In this document: positions 44,484 through 52,679 of the stretch, piece after piece
Position numbering within the stretch: position 1 is the first letter of the stretch
Layout of the letters: every line of letters begins with the position of its first letter
Assembly (NCBI RefSeq): GCF_000620465.1
Contig: NZ_KK211140.1
Location: forward strand, 1,057,964-1,121,963
Direction of reading: 5' to 3'
Length of the DNA: 64,000 nucleotides
From: Ralstonia sp. UNC404CL21Col
GTDB taxonomy: Bacteria; Pseudomonadota; Gammaproteobacteria; Burkholderiales; Burkholderiaceae
Program-made: the position numbers and the translations under genes
The notes under the pieces: model-generated
The model's database searches: none
The model's input: the letters and a program-made list of their open reading frames with translations, nothing else
What the model was told of the DNA's origin: nothing

Positions 44484-45386
44484 ATGAAGCAATTCGCAGG
44501 CGGTGTGGCCGTCATCACGGGCGGTGCGTCGGGTTTCGGCAAGGAATTCGCCAAGATCGGCGCGGGGTTGGGCATGAAGCTGGTGCTGGCCGATATCCAG
44601 CAGGATGCGCTGGATGCCGCCGTGGCGGAGTTCTCGGCGCAGGGCGTGGAAGTGATCGGCCTGCGTGTCGACGTGTCGAAGGTGGAAGACGTCCAGGCGC
44701 TGGCCGATGCAGCCATCAAGACATTCGGCAAGGTCAACCTGCTGTTCAACAACGCCGGCGTGGGCGCGGGCGGCCTGATCTGGGAAAACTCCGAGCGTGA
44801 CTGGGATTGGGTGCTCGGCGTGAACCTGCACGGCGTCATCCACGGTGTCCGCATCTTCACCCCGCTGATGCTCGAAGCCGCGAAGAAGGATCCGTCGTAC
44901 GAGGGCCATATCGTCAATACAGCGTCGATGGCGGGGCTGCTGAATGCGCCGGCCATGGGCATCTACAACGTGTCCAAGCACGCGGTGGTGGCGCTGTCCG
45001 AATCGCTGTACCAGGACTTGAGCCTGGCCACCGAACAGATCCATTGCTCGGTGCTGTGCCCGTACTTCGTGCCGACCGGCATCACGCAGTCTGACCGCAA
45101 CCGCCCACAGGATCTGGCGAACACGGCGCCGCCCACCAAGTCGCAGCTCGTTTCGCGCGCCATGTCGGAAAAGGCGGTCAGCTCCGGCAAGGTCACCGCC
45201 GAGCAGGTCGGCCAGATGACTTTCGATGCAATCCGCAACGCGGGCTTCTACATCTATTCGCATCCGCACGCGCTGGCGCCCGTGCAGCATCGCTTTGAAG
45301 ACATCATCTCGCAGCGCAATCCGTCCGATCCGTTTGAAGGCAAGCCGGACGTGCGCGCGCGTCTGGTCGATGCGCTGCGCGGGTAA
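44484..45386 (+). CDS. Short-chain dehydrogenase/reductase, second of the cluster
   Basis: The 300-residue SDR has ITGGASGFGKEFAKIG, LLFNNAGVGAGG, a Ser in NTASMAGL and Tyr-Asn-Val-Ser-Lys. The ~40-residue extension at the C-terminus (about 260-300) is typical of the larger SDR subgroup. The gene follows the GST gene by 56 bp and precedes a hydrolase by 36 bp, so it is likely in the same transcript. Substrate unknown. Confidence 0.92.
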   Translation: MKQFAGGVAVITGGASGFGKEFAKIGAGLGMKLVLADIQQDALDAAVAEFSAQGVEVIGLRVDVSKVEDVQALADAAIKTFGKVNLLFNNAGVGAGGLIWENSERDWDWVLGVNLHGVIHGVRIFTPLMLEAAKKDPSYEGHIVNTASMAGLLNAPAMGIYNVSKHAVVALSESLYQDLSLATEQIHCSVLCPYFVPTGITQSDRNRPQDLANTAPPTKSQLVSRAMSEKAVSSGKVTAEQVGQMTFDAIRNAGFYIYSHPHALAPVQHRFEDIISQRNPSDPFEGKPDVRARLVDALRG

Positions 45387-45422
45387 CTCCATCTCCACGA
45401 CTGCCACAACGCCGAGATCGCC

Positions 45423-46349
45423 ATGAACACTGCAACGGCTGCCGCCATCACGGAATCGCAATTCGCCGATCTGCCCAACGGCACGCGGCTGCATTACGCC
45501 AGCGCCGGCAAGCGTGGCGCGCCGCTGATGCTGTTCGTGCACGGCTTTCCGGAATTCTGGTACGAGTGGGAAGCGCAACTGGCTGCCTTTGGCGACACGC
45601 ACTTTGCCGTAGCGCCCGACATGCGCGGCTATAACCTGTCGAGCAAGCCGGCTGCGGTAGATGCGTATCGCCCGAAACTGCTGGTGCAGGATCTGACGCA
45701 GTTCATCACGGCGCTGGGCTATGAGCGTGCGGTTGTGGTCGCGCATGACTGGGGCGGGGCGATCTGCTGGAACCTCGCCATTCAGCATCCGGAGTTGGTC
45801 GAGCGGCTGGTGATCGTCAATTCGCCGCACCCTTGGGTGTTTGCGAATGCGCTGCTGAGCGATCCGGCGCAGCAGGCCTCGTCGGCGTATATGAACTGGC
45901 TGCGCAAGCCGGGCTCGGAGGAGGCGCTGGCCGCCAACGACTTCGAAAAGCTTGAGGGCTTCTTCAGCGGCATGGGCCAGCCCGTGGCTGAATGGTTCAC
46001 GCCCGAGGTGCGGGCGCGCTATCACGCGGCCTGGAGCCAGCCGGGCGAGGGCGGCTCGCATAGCCTGACAGGCGGCGTGAACTATTACCGCGCATCGCCG
46101 CTGCACCCGCCCACCGAAGGCACGGCGCCGCTGCGCATCGACCAGATGCCGCCCGAGGCGTTTGTCGTTAAAGTGCCCACACTCGTGATCTGGGGCGAGA
46201 TGGACATGGCGCTGCCGAAAAGCCTGCTCAACGGGCTGGAACGCTTCATTCCGGACATGCGCCTCGAGCGCATTCCCGACGGCACGCACTGGGTCGTGCA
46301 CGAACAACCGGAGCGCGTTACCGCGCTGATTCGGTCGTTCGTTTCCTGA
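45423..46349 (+). CDS. Alpha/beta hydrolase, epoxide-hydrolase-like
   Basis: The 308-residue protein shows the oxyanion segment HGFPEFWYEWE, nucleophile Asp in AHDWGGAICW and catalytic His in GTHWVVHEQP, with WGEMD as acid region. An Asp (not Ser) nucleophile fits epoxide hydrolases or haloalkane dehalogenases; the His-Gly-Phe-Pro loop favours epoxide hydrolase. It lies in the acyl-CoA cluster and could act on an epoxy acid, but that is inference. It is convergent with the alcohol dehydrogenase gene, 9 bp away. Confidence 0.9.
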   Translation: MNTATAAAITESQFADLPNGTRLHYASAGKRGAPLMLFVHGFPEFWYEWEAQLAAFGDTHFAVAPDMRGYNLSSKPAAVDAYRPKLLVQDLTQFITALGYERAVVVAHDWGGAICWNLAIQHPELVERLVIVNSPHPWVFANALLSDPAQQASSAYMNWLRKPGSEEALAANDFEKLEGFFSGMGQPVAEWFTPEVRARYHAAWSQPGEGGSHSLTGGVNYYRASPLHPPTEGTAPLRIDQMPPEAFVVKVPTLVIWGEMDMALPKSLLNGLERFIPDMRLERIPDGTHWVVHEQPERVTALIRSFVS

Positions 46350-46358
46350 GCGCCTGGG

Positions 46359-47507
46359 TTACATCGATTCCGCCAGCATGCGGCGGTAGTCGTCCGCCGT
46401 GGCAATGCGCGGGTTGGTCTTGTGGCAGTGGTCGAGCAGGGCGCCTTCCACGACATGTTCCAGCGCATCTTCGGGCACGCCCATCTGGCGCAGGCCGGTC
46501 GGCAGGCCCAGACGCGCCGTCAGGTCATGCACGGCCTGGGCGAGGTCAGCGCCCGCCGGCAGGTTCATCACGCGGCGCATGCGGGCGTAGCGGTTGTCGC
46601 GCACCACCGTCTCGGCCGTTTCGTTGAAGCGCAGCACGGCCGGCAACACCACCGCATTCAGCGTGCCGTGATGCAGCCCCGTCTTGCCGTCGACCTTCAC
46701 GCCGCCCAGCGGGTGCGACAACGAATGCACGCATCCCAAGCCCTTCTGAAACGCCATCGCGCCCTGCATCGACGCGCTCATCATGTTCAGGCGCGCATCG
46801 CGGTCAGCGCCATCGCGCGTGGCACGTTCGATGTTGGCCCATGCGCGCTCCAAACCATCCAGGGCGATGCCGTCCGCAGGCGGGTTGAACGCCGGCGCCA
46901 GGAAGGTCTCGATGCAGTGCGCGATCGCGTCCATGCCGGTGGCGGCCGTCAGCGCGGGCGGCAGGCCCAGCGTCAGTTCCGCATCGCAGATGGCCGACTT
47001 GGGTAGCAGGTGCCACGAGTGGAAGCCGAGCTTGCGGCCGTCTTCCAGGATGATGATCGCGCCGCGCGCCACCTCGCTGCCGGTACCAGCCGTGGTGGGA
47101 ATCGCAATCAGCGGCGCCGCCGCTTCCGTGATCTTTGTGCTGCCGCCCTCGATGGTCGCGTAGGTGGTGAGCGGCTCCGGATGCGTGGCCGCAATGGCGA
47201 TGCCCTTGGCCAGGTCAATCGACGAGCCGCCGCCAATGGCGATCAGCCCGTCGCAGCCGGTGTCCTTGTACTGCGCCGTGGCCTTCAGCACCATCGCCTC
47301 GGTCGGGTTGGAAGGCGTTTCGTCGAACACGGTGACGGGCAGGCCGCCCGTGGCGTCAATGGCGCGCTGTGCGAGTCCTGCGGCGGCCACGCCCTTGTCG
47401 GTCACGATCATCGGCCGGCGGATGCCGACGCGTGCGCATTCGCTTTTCAGTTCGTTGACGGTGCCGAAACCGAGGTGAACGTGGGTGAGGTAAAAGATGA
47501 GGGCCAT
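46359..47507 (-). CDS. Iron-containing (group III) alcohol dehydrogenase
   Basis: The 382-residue protein has GGGSSIDLAKG, TTAGTGSEVA, and the metal ligands in DAIAHCIE, HSLSHPLGG and GLHHGTLNAV. It should oxidise or reduce short or medium alcohols and aldehydes with NAD. It is on the opposite strand to its neighbours, with its start 110 bp from the esterase start, so the box C region is a shared divergent control region. GGAG precedes the ATG at 47507. Confidence 0.94.
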   Translation of the reverse strand: MALIFYLTHVHLGFGTVNELKSECARVGIRRPMIVTDKGVAAAGLAQRAIDATGGLPVTVFDETPSNPTEAMVLKATAQYKDTGCDGLIAIGGGSSIDLAKGIAIAATHPEPLTTYATIEGGSTKITEAAAPLIAIPTTAGTGSEVARGAIIILEDGRKLGFHSWHLLPKSAICDAELTLGLPPALTAATGMDAIAHCIETFLAPAFNPPADGIALDGLERAWANIERATRDGADRDARLNMMSASMQGAMAFQKGLGCVHSLSHPLGGVKVDGKTGLHHGTLNAVVLPAVLRFNETAETVVRDNRYARMRRVMNLPAGADLAQAVHDLTARLGLPTGLRQMGVPEDALEHVVEGALLDHCHKTNPRIATADDYRRMLAESM

Positions 47508-47589
47508 GCTGTCTCCGGAGGGTGTTTGCCTGCGTCGCCCGTCTTGTCGCGCGGGCGTGGTTCAATGGATACTCCGATGATAGCCAAAT

Positions 47590-47607
47590 TAGAACGATCG
47601 TTCAGTT
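47590..47607. promoter_or_regulatory. Candidate TetR-type operator, box C (perfect 12-bp palindrome)
   Basis: TAGAACGATCGTTCAGTT contains the perfect palindrome GAACGATCGTTC (47592-47603) and shares 16 of 18 bases with box A upstream of the acyl-CoA ligase. It lies between the divergent alcohol dehydrogenase and esterase genes, 10 bp before the esterase start. Confidence 0.7.
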
Positions 47608-47617
47608 CCCGCCCCGC

Positions 47618-48598
47618 ATGCAGCACCCATCTCTCGACCCGCACGTTGCCCAGTTGCTCGATCTGGTGGCGCGTGCCAAGCGTCCGCCGCTGAACGCCCT
47701 TGACCCAGCCGACGCCAAGATCGCCTACGAAAAAAGCAGCCCCATCGTCGATATCCCGGCCATCCCGCTGGAGGCCGTGCACGACCTGACGGTGCCGGCG
47801 CGCGACGGCCATGCCATCCCCGTTCGCACATACGCGGCGCGTGAGGCCAGTTGGGCCGATCCGCTGCCGTTGCTGGTGTATTTCCACGGCGGCGGTTTTA
47901 CGGTAGGCAGCATCAAGACGCACGACCAGCTTTGCCGGTCGCTGGCGGCCAAATCGGGCGCGATGGTGTTGTCGGTGGACTACCGGCTTGGCCCCGAGTG
48001 GAAATTCCCCACCGCAGCGAACGACGCATTCGACGTGCTGCAGTGGGTGTTCGACGAAGCCGCCACCATCGGCGCCGACCCGGCGCGCATCGCGTTCGGC
48101 GGCGACAGCGCGGGCGGAACGCTGGCCGCAGTGACCGCCATCGAGGCACGCAATCGCGGCCTGGCGCCGGTGCTGCAATTGCTGATCTATCCGGGCACCA
48201 CCGCACGCGAATCCACGCCGTCGCACCGCGAGTTTGCCGAGGGCTACCTGCTGACGCACGAGATGATCCGCTGGTTCTTCTCGCAATACCTGCGCAGCGA
48301 TGCCGACCGCGACGACTGGCGTTTCGCCCCGCTCGATGCAGGCGGCCACGGCGCGGACGTGACCGGCGTATGCCCCGCATGGATTGCGGTGGCGGGCTTC
48401 GACCCGATCCGCGATGCCGGCATCGGCTACGCCAACAAGCTGCGCGCAGCCGAGGTGCCGGTCGAGCTGAAACTGTACGAAGGCATGATTCACGACTTCT
48501 TCAAGATCGGGCGCTTCGTGCCGGCCGTGGAAGACGCGCACCGCGACGCCGCCAACGCGCTACGCCGCGCCTTCGGCACCGAGACCGAATCCCCATAA
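47618..48598 (+). CDS. HSL-family alpha/beta hydrolase (esterase)
   Basis: The 326-residue enzyme has the oxyanion motif HGGGFTVGS, nucleophile Ser in GDSAGG, catalytic Asp in AGFDPIRDAG and His in GMIHDFF. It should cleave short or medium acyl esters. I start at the ATG at 47618, since the family N-terminus (MQHPSLDPHVAQLLDLV) begins there. It opens a short run with a thioesterase and an acetyltransferase gene. Confidence 0.93.
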   Translation: MQHPSLDPHVAQLLDLVARAKRPPLNALDPADAKIAYEKSSPIVDIPAIPLEAVHDLTVPARDGHAIPVRTYAAREASWADPLPLLVYFHGGGFTVGSIKTHDQLCRSLAAKSGAMVLSVDYRLGPEWKFPTAANDAFDVLQWVFDEAATIGADPARIAFGGDSAGGTLAAVTAIEARNRGLAPVLQLLIYPGTTARESTPSHREFAEGYLLTHEMIRWFFSQYLRSDADRDDWRFAPLDAGGHGADVTGVCPAWIAVAGFDPIRDAGIGYANKLRAAEVPVELKLYEGMIHDFFKIGRFVPAVEDAHRDAANALRRAFGTETESP

Positions 48599-48621
48599 CC
48601 AGAGCAAAGAAAGGAGACCGC

Positions 48622-49059
48622 ATGGCGATCGAGGATTTCCGCCACAGCACACCCCTGCGCGTACGCTGGGCCGAAGTCGATGCGCAGAGCATCGTCTTCA
48701 ACGGCCACTACCTGCTGTACGCCGATGTGTGCATCACCGAATACTGGCGCAGCATCGGCGTGCGGTATCCGGTGGATGTGGTCGATACCTTCGGCGTGGA
48801 TTTCTACGTGGTCAAATCCACGCTCGAATACCACGCCTCCGCGCGCTTTGACGACGAGCTGGACTTGCGCTGCCGCGTGGCGCGCCTGGGCCGCTCCAGC
48901 ATCCGCTTTATCATCGAGATGTATCGCGCAGACGAACACCTCGTCAGCGGCGAAGTCATCTACGTGTGTGCCGACCCTGCCACGCAGACCTCCGCGCCGA
49001 TTCCCGACACGCTGCGCGAGCGCATCCTCAATTTCGAAGTCCTGAAGCCTGAAGTGTGA
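48622..49059 (+). CDS. Acyl-CoA thioesterase, YbgC/4-hydroxybenzoyl-CoA type
   Basis: The 145-residue hotdog protein has the catalytic-loop RVRWAEVDAQSIVFNGHYL, where the Asp (VDAQ) is the expected catalytic residue, and a Tyr/Asn pair after it. AAAGGAGACC precedes the ATG, 23 bp downstream of the esterase gene. It likely releases CoA from an aromatic or acyl-CoA. Confidence 0.92.
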   Translation: MAIEDFRHSTPLRVRWAEVDAQSIVFNGHYLLYADVCITEYWRSIGVRYPVDVVDTFGVDFYVVKSTLEYHASARFDDELDLRCRVARLGRSSIRFIIEMYRADEHLVSGEVIYVCADPATQTSAPIPDTLRERILNFEVLKPEV

Positions 49060-49068
49060 GAACCGAGC

Positions 49069-49521
49069 ATGACTGCCCCTGAATCTGTCCGCCCGCTTGC
49101 CGGTGTTGAAGTTGCCCGCTGGGACGCCGTGCGCGAAGAAGCCCGCGCCATCCGCTACGACGTGTTCGTCACTGAACAAGGCGTGCCCGTTGAACTGGAA
49201 TGGGACGAATGGGATGACGAGTGCTGGCATGCGCTGGCACACGACACGGCCGGGCGTGCCGTCGCCACGGGCCGCCTGCTGCCTGACGGCCATATCGGCC
49301 GCATGGCGGTGCGCAAGGAGGCACGGGGCACGGGCGTCGGGGCGCGCGTGCTGGACGCCTTGATCGACAAAGCGCAGTCGCTGGGCTACCCCGAGCTGAT
49401 CCTGAACGCGCAAACGCACGCCATGCCGTTCTACGTGCGCGCGGGCTTTACAGCCGAGGGCGAGGAGTTCGAGGAGGCCGGCATTCCGCACCGGACCATG
49501 CGCCGCGTGCTTACACGTTGA
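49069..49521 (+). CDS. GNAT-family N-acetyltransferase
   Basis: The 150-residue protein has the acetyl-CoA loop segment GRMAVRKEARGTGVGARVLD and the closing strand-helix ILNAQTHAMPFYVRAGFTAEGEEF. A related group (ElaA/YjcF-like) is of unknown substrate. It is the last gene of the three-gene run; its last 11 bp overlap the convergent LysR gene. Confidence 0.88.
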   Translation: MTAPESVRPLAGVEVARWDAVREEARAIRYDVFVTEQGVPVELEWDEWDDECWHALAHDTAGRAVATGRLLPDGHIGRMAVRKEARGTGVGARVLDALIDKAQSLGYPELILNAQTHAMPFYVRAGFTAEGEEFEEAGIPHRTMRRVLTR

Positions 49522-50416
49522 TGCCGTGGGCGGCCCGCACAATCGCTGCGATGGCTGCCTGCGCTGCCGGCGACGCGGTTCTGCCGTGCAGTCGCACAAT
49601 CCCCGTGGTCGACGGCGGCGATAGCCAACCCTTCACCGCCAGCCGCACCAGCGCGCCGGTTTCCAGCTCCTCCCGCACCGCTGCATCCGTGGCACCGAGC
49701 ACGGTGTCCGTCGTGAGTGCCACTGTCTTCAATACGCCGTAGTTGTCGCACTCCAACGCGATGCTGGCTTCCTGGCCTGCCGGCAGACCAAGCAGCATCG
49801 CCAGCTCCACCTTTGACGGGCTCAGGAGCTTCGGTACCGCAATACCGTATTCCCAGACCTCGCGCAGCGTGTGCGTGTGCCCCGCAAGCGGGTGGCCAGC
49901 CCGCACGTACAGGTGAGGGGGCTGGCCGCCGATCGGTTGGATATCCAGCGCAGCGTCTTTCGGCATGTCGCGCACATCGGCGGCAAAGAATTCGATGCTT
50001 TCGCTGCGCAGGCTCTCCAGCAGTTGCACCCAATTGCCGACTTCCATGCGCAGCGCGACTTGGGGATGCTGCCGCCGCAGTTCCTGCAGCGCTTGCGGCA
50101 TCAGCGTGGCCGTCAGGAGCGGCCCGACGCCGAACGCCGTGCCGCCGAGCTGGCTGTCGCGATACAGATCGACATCGCGTTGCAGGCAGCGCGCTTCGAA
50201 CAACAGGCGCCGCGCACGTTCGATGACGAATTCGCCGGCCGGTGTGGGGCGCACGTCGCCGGTTTCGCGATCGAACAGGCGGATGCCGAGATCCTCCTCG
50301 ATCGCCTGGATGCTGCGGCTGAATGCGGGCTGGCTCAGATGCACCGCCTGCGCGGCCCGCGCGAAGTGCAGCGTGTCGGCGAGGGCAACCACGTGGCTGA
50401 GACGTCGCAAATCCAT
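49511..50416 (-). CDS. LysR-family regulator divergent from sterol-desaturase-like gene
   Basis: The 301-residue protein has an N-terminal winged helix (FARAAQAVHLSQPAFSRSIQ) and a C-terminal effector domain. Its 3' end overlaps the GNAT gene by 11 bp in convergent orientation. The intergenic region to the membrane gene holds repeated TATGCATTG words, likely its operator. The probable target is the sterol-desaturase-type gene at 50517, and perhaps itself. Confidence 0.92.
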   Translation of the reverse strand: MDLRRLSHVVALADTLHFARAAQAVHLSQPAFSRSIQAIEEDLGIRLFDRETGDVRPTPAGEFVIERARRLLFEARCLQRDVDLYRDSQLGGTAFGVGPLLTATLMPQALQELRRQHPQVALRMEVGNWVQLLESLRSESIEFFAADVRDMPKDAALDIQPIGGQPPHLYVRAGHPLAGHTHTLREVWEYGIAVPKLLSPSKVELAMLLGLPAGQEASIALECDNYGVLKTVALTTDTVLGATDAAVREELETGALVRLAVKGWLSPPSTTGIVRLHGRTASPAAQAAIAAIVRAAHGINV

Positions 50417-50428
50417 AACGTTGCGTGC

Positions 50429-50468
50429 TATGCATTGAACGGATGTTCATTATGCATTGGACGCATTG
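50429..50468. promoter_or_regulatory. Candidate LysR operator between divergent genes
   Basis: TATGCATTG occurs at 50429 and 50451, exactly 22 bp (two helical turns) apart, and GCATTG again at 50463. Between the first two lies GAACGGATGTTC (50437-50448), resembling the GAAC-N4-GTTC boxes A and C, so either LysR or another regulator may bind here. Confidence 0.55.
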
Positions 50469-50516
50469 ATGTGGCACTCCTAGGCTTGTCTCCACAACAA
50501 AAGCGAGGAGACACCA

Positions 50517-51419
50517 ATGAGTTCGCACATGGAGCACGCGCTGATCGTCGCCTGCATCCTTGGATTTGCCGCCATGGAATTCGTGACGCGGCGCTATCAA
50601 GCCAACGTGCGCGGCCGCGCCACCGCCAACGATGCGTGGCTGGAAGCGCTGATGTTCATCAGCCTTGTCGCCGTCACGCAGCCGATCGCGCTGCTGGGCA
50701 GCAACGCATTGTGCAAGTGGCTCATTCCGGCGCAGCACAACGCCTGGGCCGATCTGCCCTGGTGGGCGATGACCGGGTTGCTGCTCGTTGGCGATGACCT
50801 GACGCAATACCTCTGGCACCGCGCCTCGCACACACCGCTGCTGTGGCCGCTGCACCGTGCGCACCACAGCGCGTCGTACATGAGCGTGCGCGTGACGTAC
50901 CGCAACAACTTCTTCTACTACCTGATGATGCCGGGGCTGTGGATTGGCGGCGTGGCCGTGTACCTCGGCTTTGGGCCGGTCTATGCGGCGTACCTGGTCG
51001 TCAAGCTGACCGTCATTGTGGGCGCGCATTGCGCCTGGCCTTGGGATGCGCCGCTATACCGCATCCGCGTACTGCGCCCGCTGATGTGGGTGATCGAGCG
51101 GACGATTTCCACACCCGCCACGCACTGGGCGCATCACGCACTCACCAACGCCGACGGCATTGGCCACTACAAAGGCAATTTCGGCAATCTGCTGTTCTTC
51201 TGGGATGTGCTGTTCGGCACCGCGCATATCACGCGCAAATATCCCGCCAAGATTGGTCTGCAGGACGACGTGCTGTTCGGCGCCGAGCCGTGGACGGCGC
51301 AGATGTTCTATCCGCTGGTGCAGTCCAAGCGCGAACATTCGGCGTTGCGCCCGGGCGGCGCGGCCATCACCGAAATGGAAGTGGATCAGGCCAGCAGCGC
51401 TGGGCAGGAAGCGGCCTGA
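50517..51419 (+). CDS. Sterol desaturase family membrane protein (fatty-acid hydroxylase superfamily)
   Basis: The 300-residue protein has at least three to four membrane segments and the di-iron histidine clusters of the superfamily: HRASHTPLLWPLHRAHHSA and THWAHHALTNADG. Such enzymes hydroxylate or desaturate lipids or sterols with oxygen. GAGGAGACACC precedes the ATG. It is divergent from a LysR gene, which likely regulates it. Sterols are not expected in this organism, so a hopanoid or fatty acid substrate is more plausible. Confidence 0.9.
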   Translation: MSSHMEHALIVACILGFAAMEFVTRRYQANVRGRATANDAWLEALMFISLVAVTQPIALLGSNALCKWLIPAQHNAWADLPWWAMTGLLLVGDDLTQYLWHRASHTPLLWPLHRAHHSASYMSVRVTYRNNFFYYLMMPGLWIGGVAVYLGFGPVYAAYLVVKLTVIVGAHCAWPWDAPLYRIRVLRPLMWVIERTISTPATHWAHHALTNADGIGHYKGNFGNLLFFWDVLFGTAHITRKYPAKIGLQDDVLFGAEPWTAQMFYPLVQSKREHSALRPGGAAITEMEVDQASSAGQEAA

Positions 51420-51431
51420 GCGACGCAGCGC

Positions 51432-52247
51432 TTACGTATCGGCGTGCGTGACGGTATCGAGCACGCCGAGATAGCGCGTCTCGCCGATCTGGCCCTGGGC
51501 GTCGAAACGGCGTTCGGTCACGTCGAAGCAGCCGTCGTGGCGGATGCGCAGGATGGTGCTGGCACGCGTGCCGTAGCGCGGCGAGCGGATGAAGGCGGCG
51601 GACAGCAGCTTCTCCCACTCAGGCGCCACGCCTGTGGCGGGCAGGGCGCCGGTCGGTGCTTCACGCGTTTCCGACAGCAGATCGAGATAGCGCGCCACGT
51701 CCAGCGCGTTGCCGTGCCGGCCCGTATCTGCGGCCAGCGCTTCGGCAAAGGCGGCCATGCGATGCCGCACCTTGAACCACGGCGTATCGAGCAGTGCGTT
51801 GGACAGCCCGTAGAGGCCCGGCGCGAGCTTGCGCGGTGCTTCGGCGCGGTTGCTTGTCCACCAGAGTTCGTCGCGCGTGGCGGTCAGCAGGTTGTAGCCG
51901 TTGTAGGCTCGGTCGCGGGCGGCGAGGCTGTCGAGATACGCGGGCACCGACATGTCGTCCGCCATCAGGAAGTTGGAGACAAGTTCGCCGCGCGAGCGTG
52001 CATCGGGCCGGCGCTCGGACGGCGCGCGGTAATTTGTCAGCGCGGCAAAGCGGCCGTCGCGCGTCATGCCCATCCACGTGCCTGCGTGACCGACCACCTG
52101 GGCCATGTCACGCCCGGCCAGCACATTGGGCGCGTCGCTCCACCACGCCAGGGGCGCGGCAGGGCGGTCATAGAATTCGTCCCGGTTGGCGGCCACCACC
52201 AGCGCGTAGGCGGGGTGGGCGTGCCAGGCCGTGAGAATCAAACACAT
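51432..52247 (-). CDS. NRDE family (TANGO2-type) protein
   Basis: The 271-residue protein starts MCLILTAWHAHP and has the hallmark VAANRDEFYDRP. The Cys2 follows the start Met, as in Ntn-hydrolase-like proteins, and its catalytic role is suspected but unproven. TANGO2 relatives are linked to heme or lipid handling; in bacteria the function is unknown. AAGGAAG precedes the chosen ATG; an upstream in-frame start is unlike the family. Confidence 0.88.
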   Translation of the reverse strand: MCLILTAWHAHPAYALVVAANRDEFYDRPAAPLAWWSDAPNVLAGRDMAQVVGHAGTWMGMTRDGRFAALTNYRAPSERRPDARSRGELVSNFLMADDMSVPAYLDSLAARDRAYNGYNLLTATRDELWWTSNRAEAPRKLAPGLYGLSNALLDTPWFKVRHRMAAFAEALAADTGRHGNALDVARYLDLLSETREAPTGALPATGVAPEWEKLLSAAFIRSPRYGTRASTILRIRHDGCFDVTERRFDAQGQIGETRYLGVLDTVTHADT

Positions 52248-52375
52248 GAGCACTTCCTTTGAACATGCCGCGCAACGAACGACCAATGGTCAATGTGACG
52301 ACCTGTGTCGCGCGGGCTTCGGCCAAGCATAGCAGCCTGCCGGATTTTTGCGATGAGGATTGCGGCAGGGCGCCG

Positions 52376-52666
52376 TCAGCTGTTTTCCAGATCGACAAAC
52401 AGCTCTGCGTGGCGTTCACCCGCGACGAATTCGCGCGGGCCGCCGGTTTCCCACAGCGCCGCCAGCGTGGCGGCAAATGCGGGCGGGACGTCGTCGTAAG
52501 ACTCCATCCAGGTGGCCTGGCCGTCGCGTGTTTCGGGGCGGCGCATCAACGCGCCGGCCACGCCGGTCGCTTCTTCCACGGTCTCGAGCCAACGCTGCCA
52601 GCGCGGCAGGGCAGCGGCAGCGTCACGCTCGGCGATGCGGAAGTAGACGAACAGGTGGTCGGCCAT
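52376..52666 (-). CDS. DUF4936 family protein
   Basis: A 96-residue soluble protein with the pattern HLFVYFRIAERDAAAALPRW and YDDVPPAFAATLAALWE, typical of the small betaproteobacterial family DUF4936. It lies 13 bp downstream of ygfZ on the same strand, so probably co-transcribed. Function unknown. Confidence 0.85.
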   Translation of the reverse strand: MADHLFVYFRIAERDAAAALPRWQRWLETVEEATGVAGALMRRPETRDGQATWMESYDDVPPAFAATLAALWETGGPREFVAGERHAELFVDLENS

Positions 52667-52679
52667 GATGAGGGCGGTA

